DNA of 64,000 nucleotides from Hoplostethus atlanticus (taxonomy: Eukaryota; Chordata; Actinopteri; Trachichthyiformes; Trachichthyidae), in assembly GCA_034670405.1 (NCBI GenBank), contig JAXDDX010000011.1, positions 4,203,501-4,267,500 of the forward strand, read 5' to 3'. The notes beneath the pieces are model-generated. The model was given only the letters and a program-made list of their open reading frames with translations, was not told where the DNA came from and searched no databases. A program made the translations under genes and the position numbers. Each line of letters begins with the position of its first letter. Positions within the stretch are counted from its first letter, which is position 1. This document shows positions 24,701-36,850 of the stretch, in pieces.

Positions 24701-26420
24701 CGCGGGGACTGGACAGGTGTGACACAGAGATGTGCATCGGTCTGAGGTGTGAGCTGGATTATTTATGAGCCCAGAATGACTTCCTGGGACAGTGGATGCC
24801 GTGTACTCTGTTGCATACAGGCAACATCTAGTTGCAAAAAGCAGTATTTGAAATCTACAAGCCACATAATTTTCAATTTTGGGTCTGTTATATATTCAAG
24901 TAATGTTAAAACATACAAAAGATTTTTCCACAACGCTACATTCTTGTCTCTCATCCTTTCAAGACACTGCTCCTAAGTAAACCTTGAGTGAAGCCTTTGC
25001 TAGAAACTTGACACAAGTCAGGTGGCCTCAGGCTATTGTGAAAGGAACGTGACTATATCTAATATCAATCCCAACGCCATCCTGCCAGACCAACACACAC
25101 ACAAATTTACACTTGTACTTGTACTCAAAGAACACGCAAACGCCCCTGACTGAGCTAACAACAGCTTTGTATGAATGATGATCATGCGATAGTTCCCCTT
25201 GCTTTTACAACTGAAAGAAAAGTATCAAAGTCCCTTGAGAGAAGGGTGTCCATGCACAGGTGTGGGTGGGTCTGGGAGAGTGCATGTGTGTGTTGCGTAG
25301 TCCCTATAAGGTGAACACTAGCAGCAGTCTGAATTATTAATGAAGCCAATCAATGATTAAAAGTCTGTTATGTGTCACACCTCACACCACATGGGAAGTG
25401 ATTCAGCATTATTCAACATTAAGGGGGTGGGGGAGGCTGCTATGGTGAGTAGGGTGATGATGTATGATGAAGCGATGATGATGATGTGAGGGGTAGAGGG
25501 TTAGGTATGGATGAAGATAAAATGTCAGTCAAGGTGTGGTAGAGGAGAAAGGAACTGGGATAGAATGAAGCTCCCAGTCAACTACATTAGCCCTGCCCAC
25601 CATCTAATGCGTTGGTCTAAAAGTTCAAAGCTGAAAATTGGTCCAAACACAAATATCAGAGTTCAGAATATTTAGAAGCATAAATAAAAAGTAAAATTAA
25701 TTTAAATTTTATAAAAACAAGTATCTCACAGATTGCCGCCACTTGCAATTGGCCAATTTTGAGAAAAGTCTCCGAATTGTTTCACTAATTCAGCGGTAAG
25801 ATACCATTGAGGAAAAGAGGAGCGATGGAGAGAAATGAAAGAGACTCTTGAGACTCTTCTTACACCATAGATGACTGTTGCCACACAGCTAGTCATGCTC
25901 TCAATCCACCACGTATCCTGTCATTAGGACACACTGGATGAAGACAATCCAATATAGGCTGAACAAAAACATGGCTCAATAAAACCTTTTTTATGTTAAA
26001 CTATATTATCCATTGTTTTGAGTAAATGCAGTTTTGAAAGAAACTTCTATCAAATAAAATTGCACAATTCAAATTAATTTACTGATAAGTACTTTTAACC
26101 CCTTGATTGATAAACTTACTCCAATTCAAGTTTAGAATAAAAGACCGATTTTATCCTTGGCTCTCCCACAAATTATTAATATTATTTCAATTAAAAAACA
26201 AAGCTTGGACACCAGCTAGATGCTCAGAGAGCCCTCTCTCTTGAGCATCTCCCTCCTCTGTGAGGGATACTCAGAATCAGAATACTACTGTATATTAGTT
26301 AAATTACTAGCTCTTGTGGTAACCCGCAAATAATTACACTAAAAGGAAAGGCATTAACTCTCTTCCTGCTCATGAACATTCTGGCAAATCCTTAGTAAAC
26401 AAACAGCTTAAGGACAAGCT

Positions 26421-26455
26421 AGATAGATACTTTATTGATCCCCGTGGGGAAATTC
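26421..26455 (+). repeat. teleost retroelement tail (TTTATTGATCCC motif)
   Basis: AGATAGATACTTTATTGATC followed by CCCGTGGGGAAATTC is the widely dispersed fish LINE/SINE 3'-end motif. Confidence 0.7.
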
Positions 26456-26557
26456 TAGACACTCAGTTTTAAGCATTCACCAATATGAAATAAGGGCTGA
26501 ACACAACCATCTCTGCTACACTGTATTCATGTTGTAAATGCTTTGGATAACAGTCAA

Positions 26558-27780
26558 CATTGTGCTGCTACTAATGTACTTCCTCAAGGCTCAGTATTAG
26601 GTCCTGTCATGTTCACTATACAGAGGCTTTGCAGTTGCATCACAAATCTCCTAGCAACCACAGCTGGTGCCATTATGGAGGTCCAGTGGAGTGGCTGTGC
26701 CCAAATAATGGCTAAATATATAACAACCAGGCTAAAAAAAAAAAAAAGAGCCAACTGAAAAAGATTTGGGTTTGGATGGGTGTAGATCAATTCAGTAACA
26801 TTGCAATTTCCAAATTTAGGAAAATTAGGAAATTCCAAATTTGACACAGTAAATGGTCTTGTCTTTAACCCTAGTCTCTACTCCAAAACACTGAGTTGTA
26901 GCTTGAGAGTTAGCAAAACAACTGATGTTAACATTATGCAACTACTAGCCACTACTAACTATTAACTTCTACTAGATATGTAGAAGCTAGTATGCAAATC
27001 ATATGTGTTAACAACAAGACAGTGATGGTCAGCTGACCAGATACTATGGTTAGCCAGCTAGCAAGCTGACATTGTGACAAAATCGATCAGATGTATCAGT
27101 GGTAAAATGATCAATTCACAGTCAAAATAGCACAGAAATTAACCATTATCTTGAATTTGTTGAGACGGCCAAGTTGTACATTTAAAACACAATCAGCTGT
27201 TCACAGCCACTGAAAAAAGGGTGCATTACATCATCTAAAAGCCCTCTATACATTAATGACATTGTCTCATGCATAAATATTGGTAATGTACATCTCTATG
27301 CTGATGACACAATTCTCTACTGTTATGCTGATGCTATTCAACTGGCTATTGACAACCTGCAGTTCGCATTCAGTGCTCTGCAGAAAATAGATGCTGTTCT
27401 CCAAAGCTACAAGTATTGATTACAGGGACTTTAAGCCCCTGGATGCTGCCTTCCATTCAGAATTTAGATTTATAACCAGAGATGCCTATAATACTCATAT
27501 AATACTCTATATCAAAAATGGGCTGGCCCTGTCTATATATGAGACAAAACACAGGTTTGTGTTTATTTTTTAAAGCTCTTCACATAATATCTTATGTCAC
27601 TTATTGACTGGAGAGTTGGGAGTTTATCAGACTGGTGCTCCAGGTTCCTCATATTAGCACTGACATGGGAATATTGTGTCTTTCCCTTGTTTGTGTTTCT
27701 CTACATGTTTGTAAATTTGACACCCTTGAACAAAATGGCCCTCAGTGTGTTTTCTGAGTATTAAATAAAGCTTCGGTGAA
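26558..27780 (+). mobile_element. decayed L2-type LINE reverse-transcriptase fragments
   Basis: Around 26558-26625 the translation contains LPQGSVLGPVMFTI, the conserved reverse-transcriptase PQGS motif. From 27241 the translation PLYINDIVSC continues to HLYADDTILYCYADAIQLAI, with the catalytic YADD box at 27297-27308, ending at a stop. Further on, LDAAFHSEFRFITRD and a possible AATAAA at about 27765 fit the C-terminus and 3' end of L2/Maui-like fish elements. Stops and frame changes show it is dead. The roughly 600 bases between the two motifs belong to other repeats, so the copy was split by insertion or represents two copies. Confidence 0.75.
27022..27235 (+). mobile_element. interspersed repeat, copy 1 (shared with 38,659-38,900)
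   Basis: It aligns with a second copy in sobp intron 3 through ACCAGATACTATGGTTAGC, CAAGCTGAC, AAAATCGA, GAACCATT/TTAACCATT, GTTGAGA, GTTGTAC, CAATCAG and TGTTCACAG in the same order. It sits between the two LINE motifs. It is probably a non-autonomous DNA transposon, but no ends were defined. Confidence 0.65.
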
Positions 27781-28685
27781 AACAATCATTCAGTCAGTTG
27801 TCATCTCTTTAGGTACCTTAGCAAAGAAGTCAAATCCATCCATTATAACAGCTGACAGATAGTCAGAGAGATCTATTTTAATTTTGAAATCCATATTAAA
27901 TTGTATTAAATCCATGCTATGCAGCTGTTCTCAGGGGAATTAAGCACTGGGATACAAACAAGACTAGACAGTGTCAGTGGTAACAGCCAGCAACCAAACT
28001 TTCAATACCTAGTCAAATGTGAAATTATTTTCCCTCAAGGGATCCTTGTCAAAGAGCTGAACAATCATGCAACCTTCATAATGGTATTTATTGAAGCCCA
28101 TTATTGATATAGTTACAGGTCTGCACAAGGCTGTCAGACCATGTTTTTTTAACATCTTGAACCGTGAACTCCTCTTCATTGAGTGGCAACCACTTACCAA
28201 GAACAGACAGATCTAAATGATTCAGCCAGGCTTGTGTTTTTCTTTACGCATCACTAGAATACCATGCAGGCTGGTACTGTTTTATTCCCAGTCAGTCTAT
28301 GCTGCTCTGGCTCTAAGCCAGAGGAGATCTAGGGGACATCAGGGAATGCTGAGTCCATCTCTGGCCCTTTAGCCAGCTCAGCAGCTGTCTGTCTAGACCC
28401 TCTGGCAGCTCAATATCAATGAATACACCATCACCACACCCCATTATCCAACTATATCAGGATGACTTAATGGACAACGATCCACTCGGATTCAGAGCAG
28501 AGGAGTACAAGTTGCATTGATCTAGTGAGGTGGCTCATGATGCACTATCAAAGAGTAATAAATAAATAATAGATTTAATAAACTAACGGTTAACATACAA
28601 GTATCACATTACAAGTACAACATTTTTATTAGAAGCTGGACAAAACAAGAATCAAAGAAACAAGTACAGTTGTCATTTTTCATAA

Positions 28686-28691
28686 TTTATT
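28686..28691 (-). terminator. cd24: candidate poly(A) signal of cd24
   Basis: AATAAA on the minus strand, 853 bases after the cd24 stop; another lies at 28625-28630. CD24 genes have a long 3'UTR relative to the coding part, so this position is reasonable. The choice of site is uncertain. Confidence 0.45.
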
Positions 28692-29543
28692 GTACATTGT
28701 CATTTCTTCCATTATCTTACCCAAACTAACAAACATAACATTTCCATTTATACAAAATATAAACTATAAGGGGGAAATATAAATCTAACATCAACCCTTC
28801 CCATATGTTTACATACAGTCATTTCCTGGGTCTAACCCATGCACTGAAGGGGGAAAGGTGCCAGTCATACCCTCCTTGTAGAAGACCAGAACTCTTTAAA
28901 AATCACAAGGTAAAACTGACAGAAGTCCTGTGGCAACTTATTTGCTACATACATCTGTGTGACATTTCCAATAAAAAGACTCATGAGCCAAATCATGAAA
29001 ACCCAACTGCAATGTCATCAGGCTCACATTTTTTTGAGTCTCCTATATGTGCCAAACTTCACTTTACATACAAAAGCGTTTTGATATTCATTGCCAGGTG
29101 AAATTGAAACCACAAAAAGAACCTCTGTACACTCAAGTGGTCCGCATTTCTTTTTATCAAGACATGTGACATAACAACCGCAGCCCTGAGCATCTCCAAA
29201 AGGTGATGGCGTGACCATGGAAACGCAAGCCAAAAAGGGTCGGAAGTTGGGCGCACCGCCGTTCCTTTTGACTCCACGCGAGGGGCAGCGGGTGCTTGGT
29301 GATGGTCTCCAGTGAAGGTCACACCCCTTCCCTTTTTGAGAGAAATGTCAGTCTCTTGGAATTACATCTTTTCTTAAGGAGGACGAAGGGGGTTGTGGAG
29401 TCCATCCATGTTAGTCTTGTGGTCTCCGTTCAGTGCGGTGGAGGGGAGGGTGGGGTTGGGGGTTGGTGGGGTAGGAAGTGAGATGGGTGGGAGGATGGGG
29501 GCTGAAATGGAGGGGGTGGGGTGGAGGTGCGGGGTTCCAGGCT

Positions 29544-30679
29544 TCAACAGGAGTGGTGCAGGAGAGAGGTCGCCATGATGACGGGGAGCACGAAGGAGAA
29601 TATCCCAGCATGCAGTGAGACGCCTGCTCCAGAAGCAGTGGTGTTGGCCGAGCTGCTGTAGGTGTCCATGGCCATGGTGGTGCCGTTGGGGTTGGAGCCT
29701 GCGTTGGTGGAGTTCCCCATCGCTGTGGGCACTGTGGTGTTCTGGGAAACCACCTGTTGGTAGGGAGAAAGAGGAGGAGGATGGGTGAAGAGAGCTCAAC
29801 ACTTCTCAAACACTTCTGTTACTTCTGTTTTTTTTGGCCAGTGCTGAACTTCGAGGCCATATGAGGAAATAAACTAATGTTGAATACCAGATGCTCTAAA
29901 TAGACAATTATAATCCTTAATGGAGCTGTGGCTGTCACTGATTATTTCAACTCGCCCCAAGTGAATCATAATGTATAATGAAACTATAAATTTCAAATTA
30001 TCAGAATGAGTGTTGACAACTCATCTCGCTAATGATGTTTTCTACCTTGTAACAACAAAGGATGGCTGATAGGTCTGCAAAAAGAGAAGGGCAAACTGAC
30101 GGCCCGAGCGCCCGTGTCAGGTTTCGTTTGGCACACGCACCGAGAGAAACTTTACCCCAATCACCCCGCGCACCCCCACCCTTCTCTGAACAGGTAGACT
30201 ATACATTCCAGTTTAATCATTCATCCGCCTGAGTGTAAGATAATCATAACAGATAGAAATGAATGTGAAAAAACATGAGTGGAACACCTGTCGGTGAAAT
30301 TCACTGAGCAGCCGGACCACTTTATAAGAAACAGACTGACCAGAATTCTGGATCATGTTAATTTCCCAGGAGGGAATAAAGTCTAGACCAAATCTAGACC
30401 ATCCATCCACTGCGGGGTATTATTCACCTGTCTAACGGCGCTATGAAACAAGTGAGCCAACCCATCAGTACACGAGTCATTATTATCTATCTATAATAAA
30501 TTAAAAAAAAAACCAATTCCACTCACCACTACACAATACATTTCTAATCTATAATAAAAAAAAAAAACTCCCAAAGAAACACTACATCACAGAATACAGT
30601 ATCAATATCAACATACCTGTGTTGATAAACATATGGCGAACACAATCACTCCCAGTTGAATAATCGTCATTTTGGACAT
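29544..30679 (-). CDS. cd24: CD24-like GPI-anchored mucin-type sialoglycoprotein
   Basis: Two coding exons: 30679-30617 (21 codons, MSKMTIIQLGVIVFAICLST) and 29753-29544. Donor GTATGT and acceptor CAACAG join them in phase 0 to give 90 residues. Residues 1-21 are a signal peptide. The mature part is almost only Ser, Thr, Asn, Gly and Ala, with four N-glycosylation sequons (N26, N35, N44, N58) and many O-glycosylation candidates. A GPI-attachment region around Ser62-Gly63-Ala64 is followed by a hydrophobic tail (GIFSFVLPVIMATSLL). Human CD24 is 80 residues with the same plan and lies in the same block (6q21) between RTN4IP1 and SOBP. The protein is a cell-surface adhesion and Siglec-binding molecule. 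Sequence identity in such peptides is low, so the identification rests on architecture plus position. Confidence 0.88.
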
Positions 30680-30767
30680 TTTTTTTTTTTGCTATGGTTT
30701 GGCCAGATGGAGGACGCTGCCTACAGACGCTGCTTCTCTCTAATGTGGTCGCTGCAACTGACGGAGC

Positions 30768-30775
30768 TTTTTATA
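30768..30775 (-). promoter_or_regulatory. cd24: TATA box of cd24
   Basis: TATAAAAA on the minus strand, about 90 bases upstream of the cd24 start codon. This predicts transcription starting near 30740 and a short 5'UTR of about 60 bases. The surrounding promoter is moderately G/C-rich. Confidence 0.65.
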
Positions 30776-31755
30776 CCAGCAGCAGGTCTGATGTGACGCA
30801 GCCTATAGGATACAGACAAGCTTCCCAACATGGTAGCGGGTAAGCCCGGGGGGTGTGCGACCAATGGAAAAGTACGGAGGAGTGGGAAATTGTTTAAATC
30901 GTTTAAATCTGGAATATATGGATATATTTATAAATAAGTATATACAGTGTTAACCCTTTATTTAGCCAGATGAAATGTGAGCGTGCTCTTTTCCGGTATT
31001 ACACCTGGGAGCTGCCCAGTAATAATAGTAACTGTCGTGCGGGTTGGGGTTAGCTGCCTTGCTCAAGGGCAGCTCCACCCCAGGGAGTGCGCTATTGTTT
31101 CATCTTCTTCCACACCCCTATATAATATCATACTGACACGAGCTACATGTCTACTTCAACTTGTACAGCTCAAAAGCCTTTACGTGTATTTTCTCCTGCC
31201 ATTGCAGTCATTTAGACTTCTACTGGCGAGAAATAGGTTTAACTCGAATGAAAAGGCAGAACCATAATAAGGCAACGGTCAAACATGATGGCAACTTGTT
31301 GCACAGCCTCTGCAGGTTACGGGAATATGACAGCAGCGGCACCCAGCGTTCAGGCCCGGGCCGGTTGGAAACAAAAACAAACAGTTCTGCAAATTACAGT
31401 TTAACCGGAACAAATGGTTCCTAGAATATCATCTGTTTGACGTGAAACCATTAGAGAACCGCAGTTCCAAATAGCCCTTCGCATAGCAGGCTTTGGGTTA
31501 AATGCCCTTCACCACCACAAAGAACATCTGAAGAAACACGCTAATATAAGTTGTCACCAGTCAGTTAAAGTAAAAGCCAAGCGAATTAGTACAAAAAAAC
31601 AGTCTTCTACATGTCGACAGTTTATGCTTATTTGGTTTCAGGGACATAAACATACAACCACCAATCAGCTGGTGTTCGTGAAGGTAATTTGATGCGGGGG
31701 AAAACATCTGAGCTGGCCACACGGCACAAACCAGTCACAATGGATTGGTAGATAT

Positions 31756-31770
31756 CGCCCCCTGCTGGCG
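31756..31770 (-). promoter_or_regulatory. CTCF-like motif
   Basis: CGCCCCCTGCTGGCG on the plus strand reads CGCCAGCAGGGGGCG on the minus strand, a very good match to the vertebrate CTCF core. It lies between cd24 and sobp. Binding is not shown by sequence alone. Confidence 0.5.
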
Positions 31771-32396
31771 ACAACGCGCCACTCCAAATCATAGAGGGAT
31801 CACCTTACATCCCTCTGCTAATATGAGGGGACACATGCCGGCATTTTCAATCATTTTCTGAGCCGACGGGGCAAACGCGCCGTAATCATGTGTCCGTGGA
31901 CCGTAATCCAAATAATGATACGTCAGGATACACAAAGTGACCAATTTTTATGATGCAGTCCAGATGTTGGGGATTGTAACGTTAAGGCCTATAAATACTG
32001 TCTCTAGTCCTCTGCCATTTGTGTAAGTGGATTTCTGAGGGAACAGTGAGCCAGTCTGGTCTGATCTGACCCCCCCAACCCAACCCCACCACCACCATCA
32101 GAGGAACCTAATGGGACAGCACTCCTTGCAGAGGCACCAGATGTGCACTGTTATTGAGAGGCAGAGAGAGGGGGCCTTTTGTGAGGCATCAGATAAGCCC
32201 TGTTCCCAAAGCCGGGCCGGATCGGGTGTCATCAGCGGGTCTATGAGGGGGGCGAAACCCAAGCCCTGCGCTCCGGGTCGGGTTTCTGTTTACACGAGCG
32301 TGGTCCCTGGATTCCTCAAACCAGAGTAGACCTGAGGAAGGCCGGAGCCCTCCTGTCCTGCCCTGCCTGTCCTGCCCTGCCTGCCTGTCCTGCCCT

Positions 32397-32471
<75 letters not shown>

Positions 32472-32492
32472 TGTCTGTCTGTCTGTCTGTCT
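32397..32492. repeat. (CCTG)n followed by (TGTC)n
   Basis: About 18 CCTG units are followed by about six TGTC units. Shorter CCTG clusters lie at 32350-32396. Confidence 0.93.
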
Positions 32493-32981
32493 GCATGCCT
32501 ACCTGTCTGTTTTTCAACAGACACAGAAAGAGAGAGTAGGAGGAAAAGTAGAAAGGAAGGAAAGGCAGGGATGTACTTTTTATATTTTTTACCCATCATT
32601 ACTGTTGACATAAATCATTGTGACCTAAATAGTAATTATTATCAACAGATGAGGACAGGGTCTTCATTGAGCTTCAATAATGCTTTTCTGAAAACACAGT
32701 AGATTTTGGTTTATATCGCTGGTTGTTTGCCTCGTGCCTCGAGTGTGCCCACCTTTTTTTTTTATTCACCACATGTTGAGAGACATAACATAGTGCTCTG
32801 GAGTCCGGCCCTAAAAGTGTCAAACTCCAAACTCAGATTTGTACACGCTGAGACAAACGGTGGAGGCCAACGCTCTCGTCCGTGCACAGACACAGGAACA
32901 CACACTGTCCTCCACGTCTGCCAAGATAAAGTTGGTACTTTTCCTCAGAGTTCAGGTGTTGGAATTGTCTTGTGTGTATGT

Positions 32982-33022
<41 letters not shown>

Positions 33023-33362
33023 TTACAGAGAGAAACATCCATACATCCATACAGTGGTATTGCTATCCCATCCCATCACACACACGCACGCACACACACA
33101 CACACACACACACTGATCAAACAGATGCCATTTGAGAAAGCCCCAAACATTCTGCCATGGTATCATTTAACTCACGGGGCTTTTCATCTCTTTATTTTAA
33201 GACAAGAATATACAGACAGTGTTTGTACTGTGTCCCCTCAGATAAAACACGGTCCTTGCATTCCTCATGAAATGTATCTGTTGAGATTTGGGAGGGGTGG
33301 GCGCCAGGTGTTGGGTTACATCGGCCCTCCCTTTTCTGTCCAGGCTCAGAGAGAGGGAGAGC

Positions 33363-34116
33363 AGCGCCAAGCTAGACAGAGGCAGCAAAGACAAGACCGG
33401 TAGTTAGGCGACGTTGCTTTCAAAATAATAGCGCTATATTTGTCATGCTTTTTGTAAAAGAGAAAGAAGAAGAAGAAGAATGAAGTATAAGGCTGTACAG
33501 AGTACAGAAAAAAACACATTTGATTATATATGGACAATGTCCTTTGACTATTGCTCTAAAATAGATATTATAAAGCTTATATTGTGTTACTGACACAATA
33601 CTGACATACATGCTGATAATAATTCTTTACATAAATTCTCAGTGTTACACTTCAGTACGCCTCGTTTGTATTACTCAAAAAGCAAAACACAAGAAGAGTC
33701 AAGAGAGTCAAGAAGTCAAGTTTAATTTTGAAAGTTTTGAAGGGAATTCTATCTTATATTGTATTGTGGTGCATGGTATTTTCTTAAATGTATCATTACT
33801 TTAATAAATTAATTTCAAATTTAAATGAAAATTAATAAATGAAATGAAAGTTTTGAACCAAAGTCTTTTACTGGCTGGCTTGACACTGTTGTAGCTGGAT
33901 TAAGAATTTGCCGTGCTTATGATTATAATGTTAGTACAAAAAATGTTAGTGCATCATTTGTTTGCTCCTTAAATATAGTCTTAATTTTGAACTTCTCCAT
34001 ACGGTAATTTGTATACTTCAACAACAAAAAGTTTCAACACAAATCAGTTGAACGGAGTTTTATTGGAGTACATACCGGAAGTGCTATCTTTTATATTGGG
34101 TCTAGCTTGACACTGG
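33363..34116. mobile_element. inverted-repeat DNA transposon (MITE), copy at sobp
   Basis: The left end 33366-33433 and the reverse complement of the right end (to 34116) both carry CAAGCTAGAC and a CCGGT core. The left end aligns without gaps to 48158-48225 at about 49 of 68 positions. The right end shares CAACACAA, TTTTATT, ACCGGA and TTGACACTGG with the copy upstream of rock2. GTGCATGGTATTT also occurs inside both. No transposase is seen. The right end stops about 225 bases before the sobp start codon. Confidence 0.7.
34074..34083 (+). promoter_or_regulatory. sobp: ETS-type motif within the transposon end upstream of sobp
   Basis: ACCGGAAGTG is a consensus ETS/GABP site. It lies in the right inverted repeat of the MITE, 257 bases before the sobp ATG, and no TATA box is seen nearby. 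A promoter role is inferred. Confidence 0.4.
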
Positions 34117-34339
34117 TGAGAGAAGAGAGGGGGATTGTTCGGCGGTGGAGCCTCCAACCCGGAGCGCACGCATGTTCAGTGGACTTGAATGGTGTGAAGC
34201 ACCAGATGAGGCGCTCCGACGTCCGGGAATGACAGCCGCTGTCACCGGGAGTGACAGCTTTCGCTCTTCGCTCCTCGACTGAAACCCTCCCAGGTGACAC
34301 CGAACACTGACCCGGATCGGATCCAGCCACACCAGGACT

Positions 34340-36299
34340 ATGCCAGAGATGGAGAAAGGGAGACCACCGGAAAACAAACGCAGCAGGAAACCCGCGCACC
34401 CCGTCAAGAGGGAGATCAACCAGGAGATGAAGGTGAGAGTGTGTGTGTATGTGTGTGTGTGTGTGTTATTGTTTATAGTTTTGTTTTTCTCACTGTTTAT
34501 CCTCTAATGTGTCTTGTTGACGGGGCTATAACTTATTTATGCACACTACGTGTTCCTCCTCAGGGCAGCGAGAATGAGTCAGCTGCGCACAAATCACTGT
34601 TGAGAATAATCAGACACAGACTGAATTACTTTTCAATGAATGCAGCCCTTGTATTTTTTTTATTTAACTAATAACAACTTGGGTACACACATCTAGTCGC
34701 TGATTTACAAAAGGAAGCGGGGCTTTCCTGACCTTGCTCCCTTGTCAGCCAATAAACTAGTGAGAATAAACGTTTTTTGTCCCTTCTTCAATGTAATCTA
34801 AACTGAAAACGTCGCGCGCGCACACCCACACACACCCACACACACACACATACAGGGTGTTTTAATTTTAGTAGGTCAGCCTTTGCCTTTTAGTGACGCC
34901 ATGTTAGGGCAGCTGTGGTCGGACGCGCACACTGTAACGTCCAGCGGAGATCCAGATGTGCGTCACTTCTTCCCCGCTCCTGCAGTGCGCACACTTGCTG
35001 TACCGCACGGGCTTACCATCACACCTTCCAAAAGAGAGAGCGCATTTATATCCTTTAAATAGCCTGCCTCGCCCTCGCAGAAAAAAATAACTATAGTAAT
35101 CCTATTACAAACTTTAGAAGGATACTATACAAATATCACAGGGGGAAATAACTCCCTAAAGGAATATGATATGATAGTGGCTGTTCTATAGGGACATCTC
35201 TTTATACTGGGGATCACTGTTCCACTGTTCTGTAGTCAAAAGGACAGATGCTGCAGTTAATAACAAGTTAATTCAAAGTAACATGCAAGAGTCCCTCCTA
35301 CCAACATGGAGCCATTGCTGCATGGAAACAAATCCACAGATTGTCTACTTTGTTTGGGTTTGGACATTGGCAATCCGAGACCTTTGAGTGTGGTGTTAAG
35401 GGATATCCAAGGCTCCTTCAAGTGAGAGCTGAGAAATCTAAACGGACAAGCAGTTTTGTGGAGATTCTGGCCTTCGTGAGAGAGGAAATGTGCTCTTTTT
35501 GTGTGTAAGTGGTTTGGATTGTAGCGTTTGATATCCAGGGGAGGTGTAGTGTTACAACTTAACTAATTTTAATCAAAACATGCGAAACGCTATCCCCGCT
35601 TGATGTAAGCCTGCCTGGGCCGAATCTCGGGGTCGGGCCCCGGTTTGTTGCCTTTGGCTGCAGCTCTCTCTGTGGTTTGGGATATGGCTTGTCACTCTCA
35701 CAAAGCAGATGTTTGTCTGAACTGCCAAAAAGAAACAAAAACAACATTGTGGGAAGTGGGGGGGGGGGAGAGGGTGAAAAAAAACACACAAAAAAAAACG
35801 CCTGTCTTTCACTAATGAGAAACTAGCAAGGCAAAAAATGACCCTGAGCTGTATGTACTGTAACAAATAGGTAAGGCTGCCCTGATGTAATCATCAATGT
35901 AGTCCCTCCGCCGCACACTACAGCACTTTGACATACTCAGACATGATGTGGAGCGCACAAGAACCCACCAAACAGGACTTGAGGTGTAAAAGCCCGGGGA
36001 TGCGGGCCCTTAAAACCCTTACTAACCAGGGGTAAGTGTCAAATTCTGAAAAAAAAAAAACGGTAAAAAGGGAAAAGTGAGTGAGAGTGTAAGAAAAAGA
36101 CAGACAGGCAGGAAAAACAGTGTGATTTCTAGAGCAGCTGAGGTCCGGCCCAGTGTTGTCTCAGTAACGAATCCTGTTTCAACGCCACATTCGAACCCGC
36201 TCCCTCCACGTCAGACCGGAGCGCAGCACCAGACACCAGATACTTGACTTTAATCATCGTTAGGCATATTTAGCTGGATATGATACCACTACTTGCACT

Positions 36300-36343
<44 letters not shown>

Positions 36344-36616
36344 CAGAAAGTGAGCGAGCGAGAGAGAGATCCATTTCTCTGAGGCCCTAGAGCAGAGCAG
36401 AGGTCGGAGTGAGGAAAGCAGGGGAAAGAATGTGCAGTCAGTACTACAGCACTACAACACCGCCACAGCAGACTGGCTGTGCTGGAAAAAGGGTGAAACC
36501 TGAGAGGCAGCGCTGTGTCGGGTGTCAGGGCTGGAAGGTGCTGGGGTGGAGGGTGGGGTGGTGGTGGAGGAGAGGCAGAAAGAGTGAGAGAGCGAGGGGA
36601 GGGACAGGGAAGGCTG

Positions 36617-36647
<31 letters not shown>

Positions 36648-36786
36648 CTGGACATTGGAGAGAGAAGAGGGGAGAGGAGCGGGGCATTTCCGAGAACCGT
36701 GGGACCTCGCTGTGGTGTAGGGTGTCCCGCTCTGATTTCTGCCCGTTCCGGATCGGGTTTCTCCTCCAATCCAGTTCTCCCAAAGC

Positions 36787-36850
<64 letters not shown>

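Larger units (their letters stand above)
16081..26410. other. gene-poor interval, no gene seen
   Basis: Only short chance open frames occur on either strand. Contents include (TTA)n at about 16124-16150, GA-rich simple repeat 17255-17351, a T-run 18333-18358, CA tracts at about 19488-19530 and 19758-19782, a 24-base imperfect palindrome 19175-19198, (GT)n 21730-21754 and a small perfect hairpin 21689-21720. No qrsl1-like exon was recognised although that gene neighbours RTN4IP1 in human. Parts may be conserved non-coding DNA. Confidence 0.6.
30800..33360. other. intergenic region cd24 / sobp
   Basis: No gene is seen. It contains a CTCF-like motif (31756-31770), a repeat fragment near 31045-31100 (CTTGCTCAAGGGCAG), a long CCTG/TGTC tetranucleotide tract (32397-32492), (TG)n 32980-33020 and (CA)n 33085-33113. 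Confidence 0.6.

Noticed and set aside
27391-27573. 60-residue frame as a small gene
   Set aside because: It matches the C-terminal part of an L2-type LINE product and lies directly after the YADD motif.
15696-28600. qrsl1 (human neighbour of RTN4IP1)
   Set aside because: No amidase motif or splice-flanked homologous frame was recognised on either strand.
32189-32611. 140-residue frame with AGRQ repeats
   Set aside because: It is the CCTG/TGTC tetranucleotide tract read in frame, not a gene.
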